26,681 nucleotides of DNA from SXXZ01 sp041177965 (GTDB lineage: Bacteria > Verrucomicrobiota > Verrucomicrobiia > Limisphaerales > UBA9464), in assembly GCA_041177965.1 (NCBI GenBank), contig JBEGWF010000030.1:1-26681 (forward strand), in the 5' to 3' direction. Positions 1-8,199 of the stretch are shown here, piece by piece. How positions within the stretch are numbered: the stretch's first letter is position 1; each line of letters begins with the position of its first letter. The notes under the pieces are model-generated. The model was not told where the DNA came from, did no database searches, and saw only the letters and a program-made list of their open reading frames with translations. Made by a program: the position numbers and the translations under genes.

Positions 1-4
1 GCCC

Positions 5-1258
5 ATGCGAGGGAATCTGGTCATTGTCGGCGGCGGAGTCATCGGGCTCAGCACGGCCTATTATTGCGCCCAAGCGGGCTATTCGGTGACGGTGATTGAC
101 CGGAATATGCCGGACCGCAACGGCTGTTCCTTCGGCAATGCCGGGATGGTGGTGCCCAGCCACTTCATCCCGCTGGCGGCCCCGGGCATGGTGGCTCTGG
201 GACTCAAGTGGATGTGGAATCCGGAGTCGCCCTTCTACATCCGTCCGCGTTTCGACCCGCAGCTCTTCGAGTGGGGCTGGCGTTTTTGGCGGGCCAGCAC
301 GGCCGAGCGGGTCGAGAAGGCGGCCCCCTTGCTGCGCGACATCAGTCTGGCCAGTCGGGCAGCCTTCGAAGCACTGGCCGCCCTGCCCCAACTCGACTTC
401 GGCCTCGTGAAGAAGGGCCTGCTCATGCTGTGCCGCAGCCAGCATGCCCTCGACGAGGAAGCCCATGTGGCCGCCCAAGCCCGTGCCCTGGGCATCCCGG
501 CCGAGGTGCTCGATGCCCGGCAGACCGCCGCTCTGGATCCGGGTGTCACGATGGACGTCGCCGGATCGGTGCATTTTCCCCAGGACTGCCACCTGAGCCC
601 CGACCGCTTCATGGCCGGCCTGCAACGCGAGCTCGAGCGTCTGGGGTGCCGCTTCCGCTGGGGGGCCGAGGTCCGGGGCTGGGAGACCGAGCAGGGCAAG
701 GTTCGGGCGGCGTGGGTGGATGGAGAGGCCGTCGAGGCCGATGAATTCGTGCTGTGCGGCGGATCCTGGTCACCCCAGACGGCCCCCCAATTGGGGCTCA
801 ACCTGCCCATCCAGGCGGGCAAGGGCTACAGCCTGACCCTCCGACAGCCCCGGGAGTTGCCCCACCTGTGCTCCATCTTCACCGAGGCGCGGGTGGCGAT
901 CACCCCGATGGGCGACGCCCTGCGGTTCGGCGGAACCATGGAGATCGGAGGCCTCAACGAGACCATCAATCCGGTCCGGGTCCGGGGCATCATCAAGTCG
1001 GTGCCGAAGTACTTCCCGCGCTTCACGGAGAACGATTTCGAGGGCATCGAACCGTGGTTCGGCCTGCGACCGGTGCCGCCAGACGGGCTGCCCTACATCG
1101 GTCGGACCCGGCGTTGGGCCAACCTGTCGCTCGCCACCGGCCATGGCATGATGGGCATCAGCCTGGCTCCGATCACGGGCCAACTCATCGCCGATACCCT
1201 CACCGGTGCTCGACCCCGGTTCGATCTCACGCTGCTCTCGCCCGACCGGCATTCCTGA
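5..1258 (+). CDS. dadA: D-amino-acid dehydrogenase-like FAD oxidoreductase (DAO family)
   Basis: This 417-aa protein belongs to the FAD-dependent DAO family and most resembles the small subunit of D-amino-acid dehydrogenase. That enzyme oxidatively deaminates D-amino acids to 2-oxo acids and passes electrons to the respiratory chain. A Rossmann dinucleotide-binding motif GGGVIG lies at residues 9-14, followed by the acidic end of strand 2 (VIDR). The NGCSFGNAGM segment near residue 40 and the C-terminal GHGMMGISLAP stretch are typical of DadA-like proteins that close the FAD pocket. Its length matches DadA (about 415-430 aa). The ATG at position 5 puts the Rossmann motif at the expected distance from the N-terminus, so the gene looks complete although only four bases precede it. 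It stands alone and converges on the SOUL gene. Substrate is not certain: glycine, sarcosine or hydroxyproline oxidases share this fold. Confidence 0.85.
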   Translation: MRGNLVIVGGGVIGLSTAYYCAQAGYSVTVIDRNMPDRNGCSFGNAGMVVPSHFIPLAAPGMVALGLKWMWNPESPFYIRPRFDPQLFEWGWRFWRASTAERVEKAAPLLRDISLASRAAFEALAALPQLDFGLVKKGLLMLCRSQHALDEEAHVAAQARALGIPAEVLDARQTAALDPGVTMDVAGSVHFPQDCHLSPDRFMAGLQRELERLGCRFRWGAEVRGWETEQGKVRAAWVDGEAVEADEFVLCGGSWSPQTAPQLGLNLPIQAGKGYSLTLRQPRELPHLCSIFTEARVAITPMGDALRFGGTMEIGGLNETINPVRVRGIIKSVPKYFPRFTENDFEGIEPWFGLRPVPPDGLPYIGRTRRWANLSLATGHGMMGISLAPITGQLIADTLTGARPRFDLTLLSPDRHS

Positions 1259-1587
1259 CGCCTCGCCCCAGCCACCCACAGACGTTTCGTGTCCGATGGG
1301 TGCGGGTTCGGGGGGGGGTGAAATCCGGTCGTCTCGACCTCGAGTCCCTCTGAAATCGGACGGGGGCCGGCTTTTTGAGCCGGCCCCCAAGTGACGGAAG
1401 CGGTTCCGCCCTCACTCAAGGCGTCATAACCTCGACGGGACAAACACCCACGGGCACCCACAGCCCCGCCGAAAGCAAGCTTCCTTTGCCAACCCTTGAG
1501 CGGATGCCCTCCAACCATATTCTCCGACGTTCGAAAACGAGAAATGCTCAAAGTTTTTTGAGAAATCCTCGGAACGCGGGTCCGGGT
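1259..1587. other. Gene-free gap between convergent dadA-like and SOUL genes
   Basis: I find no convincing gene in these 329 bases. The short frames here have no recognisable product. It contains a run of nine G at 1310-1318, the strong GC hairpin listed separately, and a distinctly AT-richer patch around 1510-1570. Inside that patch a small 6-bp stem (1547-1552 with 1557-1562, loop GTTT) could help end the SOUL transcript. Confidence 0.6.
1362..1388. terminator. GC-rich hairpin, probable bidirectional terminator
   Basis: A perfect 11-bp inverted repeat (GGGGGCCGGCT with AGCCGGCCCCC) encloses the five-base loop TTTTG. It sits about 100 bp past the dadA-like stop and about 200 bp past the SOUL stop, between converging genes. 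Neither strand has a good T-tract after the stem, so it may act as a transcript 3'-end stabiliser or a weak terminator rather than a classical intrinsic terminator. Confidence 0.6.
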
Positions 1588-2211
1588 TCATCGCGCAGAG
1601 GGATCGGCGACCCGCAGCATGACCTCGTTCCGACGGAGGATCGAAGGGGTCCACGGCGGGTCGAAGTACCCGTAGATCGGGGCGGGATCCGCCACGGTCA
1701 CCCCTTCCGACCTTGCCCAGGCCTCCAGACGTCCCAACGCCTCCGCCTCCCGATCGGAGGAACGACCTCCACGGAATCGGAACACCGCGAACCGCCCTCC
1801 GGGCACCTCCCGCCGGCGGACCGAAGCGTCGCTGGGAACCGGGACCGCCTCGGGTCGCATGTCCCGAGGCATCACGAAGGCCATCACGCGCGCGGTGGCG
1901 TTGCTGGAACCGGCGACCGGGGCCATGTAGACCGGGGTCGTCATGGCGATCTTCTGGCGTGCCTCGTTGCCGCCGGTGATGAACCGGAACAGGCGTCCAA
2001 AACTCCCGTCCGAGTCCTTGCCCTCCGTTCCCATCGGGGTCTCCACCCATTGAAGGGCCGGATAATCGCGAAGCTGGAACGCACCTTCGGAGCGGATCAC
2101 CCGGTAGGGAGCGGTCTCGTAGCCGGCCCGCGTGGCCTGGCAACCACCGGCAGCCAGAAGGATCGCCGCCAGGGCGACCCCGGAAACCAGCACCATTGTC
2201 CGAGTTTGCAT
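1588..2211 (-). CDS. SOUL-family haem-binding protein, probable lipoprotein
   Basis: This 207-aa protein matches the SOUL haem-binding family. Family features include an opening YRVIRSEGAFQLRDYP-type strand, a FGRLFRFITGGN segment, and the very typical KIAMTTPVYM motif near the middle. SOUL proteins bind haem or tetrapyrroles. Their bacterial role is poorly defined, so function is not assigned further. The N-terminus (basic start, hydrophobic core, then AAGGC with Cys24) looks like a lipoprotein signal with a relaxed lipobox, which would place the protein on the periplasmic side of a membrane. The ATG at 2211 is supported by this signal. It lies 104 bp downstream of the DUF1501 gene on the same strand and may be the last gene of that transcript. 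Family confidence is high; lipidation is inferred. Confidence 0.88.
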   Translation of the reverse strand: MQTRTMVLVSGVALAAILLAAGGCQATRAGYETAPYRVIRSEGAFQLRDYPALQWVETPMGTEGKDSDGSFGRLFRFITGGNEARQKIAMTTPVYMAPVAGSSNATARVMAFVMPRDMRPEAVPVPSDASVRRREVPGGRFAVFRFRGGRSSDREAEALGRLEAWARSEGVTVADPAPIYGYFDPPWTPSILRRNEVMLRVADPSAR

Positions 2212-2315
2212 GAATCAATCTCCGCCCGATTGCCACGGATCGCAACCCGACCCGGGCCCGTCCTCCAAGGCACGGAGACACCCGTGACCGGAATACCAGG
2301 ATCCTGTGGCAGGAT

Positions 2316-3761
2316 TCAGGCCAGCACCGCGCGGATCACCTCGCCGTGCACATCGGTCAACCGGCGTTCGGCTCCGAGGTGCAGGACCTTCAGGCGTTCA
2401 TGGTCGAGCCCCAGCAGGTGCAGCACCGTGGCGTGGAAATCGTAGGTGGTGGCGATGTCGTGGGCCGCCTTCCACGACCATTCATCGCTCTGGCCATACG
2501 CCACCCCGGGACGAACCCCGGCCCCGGCCATCCAGCCGACGAAGGTCCCCCCGTTGTGGTCGCGACCCTCGCTGCTTTGGGCGAAGGGCATCCGCCCGAA
2601 TTCGGTGTTCCAGAGCACCAGGGTATCCTCCAGCAGCCCACGGGCCCCCAGATCGTGGAGCAACCCGGCAATCGGAAGGTCGGTGGCCGCGCACATCGGG
2701 GGCAGTTCCTTGGCGATGTTGGCATGGTTGTCCCAATTGCCCGTGGGGCCCCCGGCCCCGCTCCAGACCTGCACGAAACGCACGCCGCGCTCGACCAATC
2801 TCCGGGCCATCAGGCATCGCCGCCCGAAATCCTCGGACTCGGGGCGCTCCAGCCCATACAGGCGTCGCGTGGCCGGGCTTTCCGAGGTCAGGTCGAAGGC
2901 TTCCGGAGCGCTCAACTGCATTCGGGCAGCCAGTTCATAGGCCTGGATCCGAGCCTCGAGGCGAGGATCTGCATCGTGGGCCTCGAGATGTCGGCGGTTC
3001 CACCGCTGGACGAGCGACAACCCCTCGCGACTGGCCTCGGGCGTGACGAAGGTCGCCGACTCGGGGGGCCGCAGAAAGGCCATCGGCGACGGGCTGCCGG
3101 CCTGCACCAGGGTTCCCTGATGGGCCACGGGCAGGAATCCGGCGGAGAAATTGCCCCGCTGGTTGTAAGGCAGGCCCTTGGCATCGGGCAGCACGATGAA
3201 GGCGGGCAGATTGTCGGCCTCGCTGCCCAGGGCGTATCCCACCCAGGACCCGAACGCGGGAAACCCCGGGAGCAACGACCCGGTGTTCATCAGGTAACTG
3301 GCCGGACCGTGGACGTTGGTCCGGGACTTCATCGCCATGAGGAAGGCGAGGTCGTCGACGCATCGGGCCAGATGGGGCATCAGGTCGCTGACCCAGCGTC
3401 CACTCTGGCCATGCTGGCGCAGCGGGAACGGGGGCTTCAGGACCTTCCCGGGCTCGCTGGTCGGAGCCTCGACCCGCACCCCAGACCCGGGATCGAAGGG
3501 CTGGCCGGCCCGGCGGAACAGTTCGGGCTTGTGGTCGAACAGATCCATCTGACTGGCCCCGCCGTTCATGAACAACTGGATCACGCGACGGGCCCGGGGC
3601 CGCAGATGGGGTTGGTGCCCGATCGCCGCGGGATCGAGGCGGTCCACGCGGTCACGGGCCAGCAACTGGCCCAACGCCACGGATCCGAAACCCGCGCCCA
3701 GCCGTTGGACGAACTCGCGCCGGGAAACGCCGGGGTTCATGGAAAATCGGCCGGGGTTCAT
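2316..3761 (-). CDS. DUF1501 domain-containing protein, Tat-exported
   Basis: This is a 481-aa DUF1501 protein, a family related to the alkaline phosphatase/sulfatase fold and abundant in Planctomycetes and Verrucomicrobia, with no settled biochemical function. Typical segments are IQLFMNGGASQMDLFDHKP, the FLMAMKSRTNVHGPA region, RFVQVWSGAGGPTGNWDNH and WNTEFGRMPFAQ followed by GRDHNGG. A twin-arginine signal SRREF (Arg14-Arg15 from the chosen start) followed by a mild hydrophobic stretch indicates folded export. The start at 3761 was chosen because its ATG overlaps the TGA of the upstream DUF1549/DUF1553 gene (ATGA), implying translational coupling. A second in-frame ATG at 3740 lies in a 13-bp repeat of the first and would shorten the protein by 7 residues. 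The open frame continues upstream to 4304, but only inside the neighbouring gene. The two products probably act together outside the cytoplasm. Confidence 0.92.
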   Translation of the reverse strand: MNPGRFSMNPGVSRREFVQRLGAGFGSVALGQLLARDRVDRLDPAAIGHQPHLRPRARRVIQLFMNGGASQMDLFDHKPELFRRAGQPFDPGSGVRVEAPTSEPGKVLKPPFPLRQHGQSGRWVSDLMPHLARCVDDLAFLMAMKSRTNVHGPASYLMNTGSLLPGFPAFGSWVGYALGSEADNLPAFIVLPDAKGLPYNQRGNFSAGFLPVAHQGTLVQAGSPSPMAFLRPPESATFVTPEASREGLSLVQRWNRRHLEAHDADPRLEARIQAYELAARMQLSAPEAFDLTSESPATRRLYGLERPESEDFGRRCLMARRLVERGVRFVQVWSGAGGPTGNWDNHANIAKELPPMCAATDLPIAGLLHDLGARGLLEDTLVLWNTEFGRMPFAQSSEGRDHNGGTFVGWMAGAGVRPGVAYGQSDEWSWKAAHDIATTYDFHATVLHLLGLDHERLKVLHLGAERRLTDVHGEVIRAVLA

Positions 3762-3763
3762 GG
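3730..3763. repeat. 13-bp direct repeat duplicating the DUF1501 start codon
   Basis: The sequence CCGGGGTTCATGG occurs at 3730-3742 and again at 3751-3763, a spacing of exactly 21 bases (seven codons). On the minus strand each copy encodes a start followed by Asn-Pro-Gly, so the gene has two identical in-frame start contexts. Confidence 0.9.
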
Positions 3764-6412
3764 CACGAAGAGGAATTCGTTGCTGTTGAGGAGCAGCCGA
3801 CAGGCGTTGGCCAGCCCGTGCCTTCGGGCATACTCCTCCAACTCCTGCCGTTCCGACGGCGAGGGGGATCGGCCCCAGACCCAGTGGATCATGTCGTCCC
3901 AGGGAATCTCCGCGCCGGCCTTCCGGGCCTCCAGGGCCTCCGCCCAATGGCCGGCCTGGCGGATCGAGAAGTCGTGGTTCCACAGGGCCAGGGCCTGCTG
4001 GAGCGTCACGGAGTTCTCGCGGGACGGGACCAACTGATCGCCCGCCGGACAATCGAGCGCCTCCATCCATGGGTCGGGCAGCGTCCGGAACAGGAAGCGG
4101 TACACGCTGCGACGCCGGCCCTCTGGCGTGTCGGAGTCGAACCGCGAGTAGTCGACCCGGGGAGTCACATGGATGCCAGGTTTCAGGTCGAACTGGCGAT
4201 CCCCGTGGCCGCCCATCCTGAGGTCGAGCCGTCCGTTGATCCACAGCATGCCGTCCCGGACGGATTCGGCATCCAGGCGGATGCGGTTCATGCGGCCCAA
4301 CCATCGATTCTCGGGATCGGCAGCGGTCCCGTCACTCCCGCTCGCCTGACGATAGGTCGCGCTGGTCAGCAGCAGGCGGTGGAGCGCCTTGAGCGATCCG
4401 CAGGCCTCGTCCCGGAACCACACCGCCAACCAGTCGAGCAACTCGGGATGGGAGGGAGGGGCCCCCATGCGGCCGAAGTCGTTGGGCGTGGTCACCAGGC
4501 CCCGGCCGAAATGCAGCAACCACACCCGGTTGACGATGGAGCGCCAGGTCAGCGGATGGTCGCGGTGCGACAGCCAGCGGGCCAGGGCCGCACGACGGAC
4601 CCCCTCCTCGGCATCGACCGGCACTGCGAACCGGGCGGGGAGCGCCTCGATGAACCCCAGCGCCCCGGGTTCCACCGTTTCCCTGGGCTGGGTGATCTCT
4701 CCCCGGTGGAGGCGGTGGATCACCCGCGGCTGGAGCGAGGGTTTCAGCGATCCATCGGGTTCGAAATCGCTGGCGGCGGCATACACCCGGGACGGCTCCG
4801 GCAAGGAGGCCAGTTGTTCCCGAAGGCGCTCACGCACGACGAAACCGGTCAGGCGACGACGCTCATCCGGGGTCCATCGCCGGTCCGGCCGCCCCACGAG
4901 CGCCTCGATCTCGGGGGGCAGGATCCGGCTGTCGTGCCCCGGCGCATCGGTCATCGAGACCCGGAACCGCCCGATGAGGTGGGCCCCGCCATGCGCCTGC
5001 CGAAGCACCAGGCTCCACTGGTCTCCGGGGGCCGGCCGCAACGGTTCAGCCAACTCGAAGACCGCACGATGCGGCTGACCCTCCCGGGGATGGATGCCCC
5101 AGGCCGACTTTTCCTGACCATCGATGGCGTGCGCCGCCGTCCATCCCTCCTGGTCGAAGCTCGAGGTGGCCCTCGACCATCGGAGTTTGCGCGGTGTGGC
5201 CGAACCCGCCGATGAGACCCAGAGCTCGATCTCGCTCAGGTGGAGGTTGCCGTTCTCGGGGTTGCGGCCCGGCCCCTGATGGGGCAGCGCCGGGTCCGGC
5301 AGCAATTCCAGGCGCACCGCACGGATGGGACGTCCGCCAGCCGCGCGGGTCAGCGTATACACATCCCGCTCCGGCCGGGTTCCCTCGGCGCGGTACGACC
5401 CGTCGGGCAGACGCTCGAGGGTGGCTCCTCCCGACGAAAGGAAGGTGTGGGCATCCCACGGAACCCACGCCGCAGGATTCGGTCCCCGCTGGGCCACCCA
5501 CTGCCGCACCTCCTCCCGCACCCGTGGCGACTCCAGCAACGCCGGATCCCCGCGCTCCAACTGGCGCCGTTCCCGCATCCAGGCCTGGCGGCGGGCGTGC
5601 ACCGAGGGATCCCGGTCGAAGACCCGGTGCGCCCGCTCCACGCCCGAGAAGACGGCCTGGAGCGCGTAGTAGTCGGTCTGCGGAATGGGGTCGAACTTGT
5701 GATCGTGGCAACGGGCGCACTGGACCGTGGTGCTGTTGAAGACCGACAGCACCGTGCCGATCATGTCGTCACGATCGATGTACCGGCCCAATTGCCGATC
5801 CAGCGTGTCCTCCCGGATGTCGCGCAGGGAACTCTCGTCCCAGGGCCCCGCCGCCAGCATGCCCAGGGCGACGGTGGCCTCCGGGCGCTCCGGATGGAGG
5901 ACATCCCCCGCCACCTGCTCCTCGATGAACCGATCATAAGGAAGATCGGCGTTGAAGGCCGAGACGAGGTAGTCGCGATAGGGCCAGGCCTGTTCGCGGA
6001 TGCGATCCTGATCGTGGCCGTGGGTCTCGGCGAAATGGACCGCATCCATCCAGTGCCGGGCCCACCGTTCGCCATACCGGGGCGAGGCCAGCAGGCGGTC
6101 GATCTCCCGCTCATAGGCCTCCGGGGAGGGATCGGCGAGGAACCGGCGAAGGTCGTCGGGCGATGGAGGCAGGCCGGTGAGGTCCCAGTGGATGCGCCTC
6201 AGGAGCGTGGAACGATCGGCCTCCGGTGCCGGCTTCAGGCCCTGGGCCTTCAGGCGATCCCGGATGAACGCATCGACCGCCCGGAGAGCCGGACCCTCGG
6301 CCGGATCGGCCACGGGCACCGGGACCGGGCGCAGCGGCGCGTAGGCCCAGTGCGGTTCGACGGCCCAACCGGTCATCGCCGCAAAGATCAGGCTGGTCCA
6401 CAGCAACCTCAT
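3758..6412 (-). CDS. DUF1549/DUF1553 domain-containing secreted protein
   Basis: This 884-aa protein has a Sec-type signal at residues 1-17 (MRLLWTSLIFAAMTGWA). A DUF1549 domain follows at about 43-260, with the WDLTGLPPSPDD and PRYGERWARHWMD signatures. It ends in a CARCHDHKFDPI segment whose CxxCH (residues 232-236) is a potential c-type haem or metal site. The middle, roughly 340-500, looks like a galactose-binding or discoidin-type beta-sandwich (AVRLELLPDP, HLSEIELWV, AAHAIDGQEKSAWGI). DUF1553 occupies about 600-865 (HPLTWRSIVNRVWLLHFGRGLV, TPNDFGRMG). Such proteins are almost always paired with DUF1501, as here, with a 4-base overlap, and are thought to act in the periplasm on polysaccharides or organic matter. 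The biochemistry is unresolved. There is no N-terminal cytochrome c (PSD1) domain, which many relatives carry. Confidence 0.92.
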   Translation of the reverse strand: MRLLWTSLIFAAMTGWAVEPHWAYAPLRPVPVPVADPAEGPALRAVDAFIRDRLKAQGLKPAPEADRSTLLRRIHWDLTGLPPSPDDLRRFLADPSPEAYEREIDRLLASPRYGERWARHWMDAVHFAETHGHDQDRIREQAWPYRDYLVSAFNADLPYDRFIEEQVAGDVLHPERPEATVALGMLAAGPWDESSLRDIREDTLDRQLGRYIDRDDMIGTVLSVFNSTTVQCARCHDHKFDPIPQTDYYALQAVFSGVERAHRVFDRDPSVHARRQAWMRERRQLERGDPALLESPRVREEVRQWVAQRGPNPAAWVPWDAHTFLSSGGATLERLPDGSYRAEGTRPERDVYTLTRAAGGRPIRAVRLELLPDPALPHQGPGRNPENGNLHLSEIELWVSSAGSATPRKLRWSRATSSFDQEGWTAAHAIDGQEKSAWGIHPREGQPHRAVFELAEPLRPAPGDQWSLVLRQAHGGAHLIGRFRVSMTDAPGHDSRILPPEIEALVGRPDRRWTPDERRRLTGFVVRERLREQLASLPEPSRVYAAASDFEPDGSLKPSLQPRVIHRLHRGEITQPRETVEPGALGFIEALPARFAVPVDAEEGVRRAALARWLSHRDHPLTWRSIVNRVWLLHFGRGLVTTPNDFGRMGAPPSHPELLDWLAVWFRDEACGSLKALHRLLLTSATYRQASGSDGTAADPENRWLGRMNRIRLDAESVRDGMLWINGRLDLRMGGHGDRQFDLKPGIHVTPRVDYSRFDSDTPEGRRRSVYRFLFRTLPDPWMEALDCPAGDQLVPSRENSVTLQQALALWNHDFSIRQAGHWAEALEARKAGAEIPWDDMIHWVWGRSPSPSERQELEEYARRHGLANACRLLLNSNEFLFVP

Positions 6413-6542
6413 GGGATGGGGCGATCATGCCGATCACCGGCAACATGACCAGTCAGGATCGAAGCGATCGGTCTCCGCCGAATCCCTGCGACAGGACGGG
6501 CCAGCCCCGACATCCGGCCCGGGGTTCATCGGAGTTCCGCCG

Positions 6543-6570
6543 TTGACCCCTGCGCCGTCTTACTTAGCCT
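6543..6570 (+). promoter_or_regulatory. Possible sigma-70-like promoter for the envelope cluster
   Basis: TTGACC at 6543-6548 matches the -35 consensus at five of six positions. A 16-base spacer leads to TAGCCT at 6565-6570, a weak -10. Transcription would begin almost at the GTG start at 6579. The site lies in the 166-bp divergent spacer between the DUF1549/DUF1553 and TPR genes, where promoters are expected. Evidence is weak. Confidence 0.2.
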
Positions 6571-6578
6571 CGGGGGCC

Positions 6579-7655
6579 GTGAGCCGTTTTTCCCTCCGAT
6601 TCTGGTTGGCGCTGACCTGCCTGTGGGCCGGGGTCGTGAATTGCCCCGCGCCCCTGATCTATCGCCCCGGCGAGGGATGGACCTACGAGGCCGTGGGTGC
6701 CGGCGCCTCCTGGCAACGCAAGCGGGCCAAGGATCAACTGGCCGTGGCGCAGGAGGCCTTCGATGCCGGGCAATACCGGCTGGCCCTCAAGGCCGCCAAG
6801 CACACCACCAAGACCTGGCCCCTGTCCGATGCCTCGGGACGGGCGCAATACCTCGTCGGCCGCTGCTACGAGGCCCGCAAGATGGACGAACGCGCCTTCA
6901 AGGAATACCAGAAGGCCCTCACCAAGTACCCCAAGCTCGAGAACTACGCCGAGATCCAGCAGCGCCAGTTCGCGATCGCCAACCGCTACCTCGGAGGCCA
7001 GTGGTTCAAGCTCTGGGGCTACATCCCCTTCTTCCCGTCGATGGACCGCACCGCCAAGCTCTTCGATCAGGTCAACAAGAACGGTCCGTACAGCGAGATC
7101 GGACCGAAGGCCCTCATGAACATCGGTGCGGCCCGCGAGAAGCAGAAGGACTACCGGCTCGCGGTGAGGGCGTATGAACGGGCTGCCGACAAGTACTACG
7201 ACCGCCCGAAGGTGGGGGCCGACGCCATGTATGCCGCGGGCATCGCCTGGAACCGCCTGGCCAAGCGCGCCGAGTACGACCAGTCGATCGCGGGCAACGC
7301 CATCAATTTCCTGAACGACTTCAAGGCCCTCTACCCGGACGACCAGCGCAACGAGGAGGCCAACAAGATCGTCTCGACGCTCAAGACCGAGCAGGCCCGG
7401 GGGGCCCTGAAGACGGCCGAATTCTACGAGAAGTACAAGCGCTACCAGGGAGCCCTGGTGTACTACAACGAGGTGCTGGTCAAGGACCCGAACTCCGTTT
7501 TCGCCGCGCAGGCCCGCGAACGGATCGATGCGCTCAAGCCGAAGGCACAGCGTCAGGTGCGGCGCTGGTCCGAGAACGACGCCCGGATGCTCGAGCGTGA
7601 ACGCGTCAACGCGACCAACGCGCCCACGGCCAAGGGCGGGAAGAAAGACAAATGA
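6579..7655 (+). CDS. BamD-like tetratricopeptide-repeat envelope protein
   Basis: This 358-aa, helix-rich protein has at least four TPR-like units, including DQLAVAQEAFDAGQYRLALKAA, GRCYEARKMDERAFKEYQKAL, AREKQKDYRLAVRAYERAADKY and AEFYEKYKRYQGALVYYNEVL. It resembles BamD/YfiO-type proteins that dock onto the BamA complex for outer-membrane protein insertion. I chose the GTG at 6579 because a plausible export signal follows (MSRFSLRFWLALTCLWAGVV). The open frame extends back to 6411 but would overlap the divergent gene's start and encode charged residues lacking any signal character. No consensus lipobox is visible (the Cys is preceded by VVN), unlike canonical BamD, so anchoring is uncertain. 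The tail is lysine-rich. It overlaps the next gene by four bases (ATGA). BamD homology is a fold-level inference; a generic TPR protein is the alternative. Confidence 0.72.
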   Translation: MSRFSLRFWLALTCLWAGVVNCPAPLIYRPGEGWTYEAVGAGASWQRKRAKDQLAVAQEAFDAGQYRLALKAAKHTTKTWPLSDASGRAQYLVGRCYEARKMDERAFKEYQKALTKYPKLENYAEIQQRQFAIANRYLGGQWFKLWGYIPFFPSMDRTAKLFDQVNKNGPYSEIGPKALMNIGAAREKQKDYRLAVRAYERAADKYYDRPKVGADAMYAAGIAWNRLAKRAEYDQSIAGNAINFLNDFKALYPDDQRNEEANKIVSTLKTEQARGALKTAEFYEKYKRYQGALVYYNEVLVKDPNSVFAAQARERIDALKPKAQRQVRRWSENDARMLERERVNATNAPTAKGGKKDK

Positions 7656-8188
7656 GTCACCGGGTACACCCCTTCCGCCGGCGCATCCGGGCGGCCTTCC
7701 TGGCCCTGGTGGCCGGGTTGTTGGCCGGCTGCGGCGGGTATTCGCTCGGTCCCAGCAACGGCCAGTCGGCCGGAGCCCGGGCCATCCGCGTGGGGCACGT
7801 CTCCAACGGCACCGATGAACCCCGTCTGGCCGATGCCGTGAGCCATGCGCTACGGGCCCAGGTGCATGTCGATGGCACCTTCCGGTTGGCCACGCAGAAC
7901 GACGGCGACATCGTCATCACCACGGCCCTGCAGAAGTTCCAGCGCAATCCCCTCACCTTCCAGGCGAGGGACATCATCGCCACCCGCGACTACGACGTGG
8001 TGCTCACGGCCCACGTGAAGGCCATCGAGGTCGGCAGCGGCAAGGTGCTGCTCGATCAGGAGGTCACGGGTCGAACCACCATCCGCAACACGGCCGACCT
8101 GGGATCGGCCGAGCGTCAGGCTGCGCCGCTGCTGGCCGAGAACCTCGCCCGGAACATCATCAGCCGCCTCTCCGAGGGATCCTGGTAG
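7652..8188 (+). CDS. lptE: LptE-like LPS-assembly lipoprotein
   Basis: This 178-aa protein has a clear lipoprotein signal: basic N-terminus, hydrophobic core and lipobox LAGC with Cys27, followed by GGYSLG. A GGY/GYxL opening right after the lipid-modified Cys, then a two-layer alpha/beta sequence (VGHVSNGTDEPRLADAVSHAL, DVVLTAHVKAIEV, LLAENLARNIISRL), fits the LptE/RlpB family. LptE plugs the LptD barrel that delivers lipopolysaccharide to the outer leaflet. The start is fixed by the ATGA overlap with the upstream TPR gene. The next gene starts 11 bp after its stop. Sequence conservation in LptE is low, so other small outer-membrane lipoproteins of similar fold remain possible. The presence of Lgt two genes downstream suits a lipoprotein gene. 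Confidence 0.75.
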   Translation: MSHRVHPFRRRIRAAFLALVAGLLAGCGGYSLGPSNGQSAGARAIRVGHVSNGTDEPRLADAVSHALRAQVHVDGTFRLATQNDGDIVITTALQKFQRNPLTFQARDIIATRDYDVVLTAHVKAIEVGSGKVLLDQEVTGRTTIRNTADLGSAERQAAPLLAENLARNIISRLSEGSW

Positions 8189-8199
8189 GGCATCCGACC

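Noticed and set aside
3758..3785. TGGCAC followed by TTGCT, resembling a sigma-54 promoter
   Set aside because: The spacing is far longer than the -24/-12 geometry allows and it lies inside coding sequence.
3762..4304. N-terminal extension of the DUF1501 reading frame
   Set aside because: It lies inside the DUF1549/DUF1553 coding region in another frame, and the Tat signal marks the true start near 3761 or 3740.
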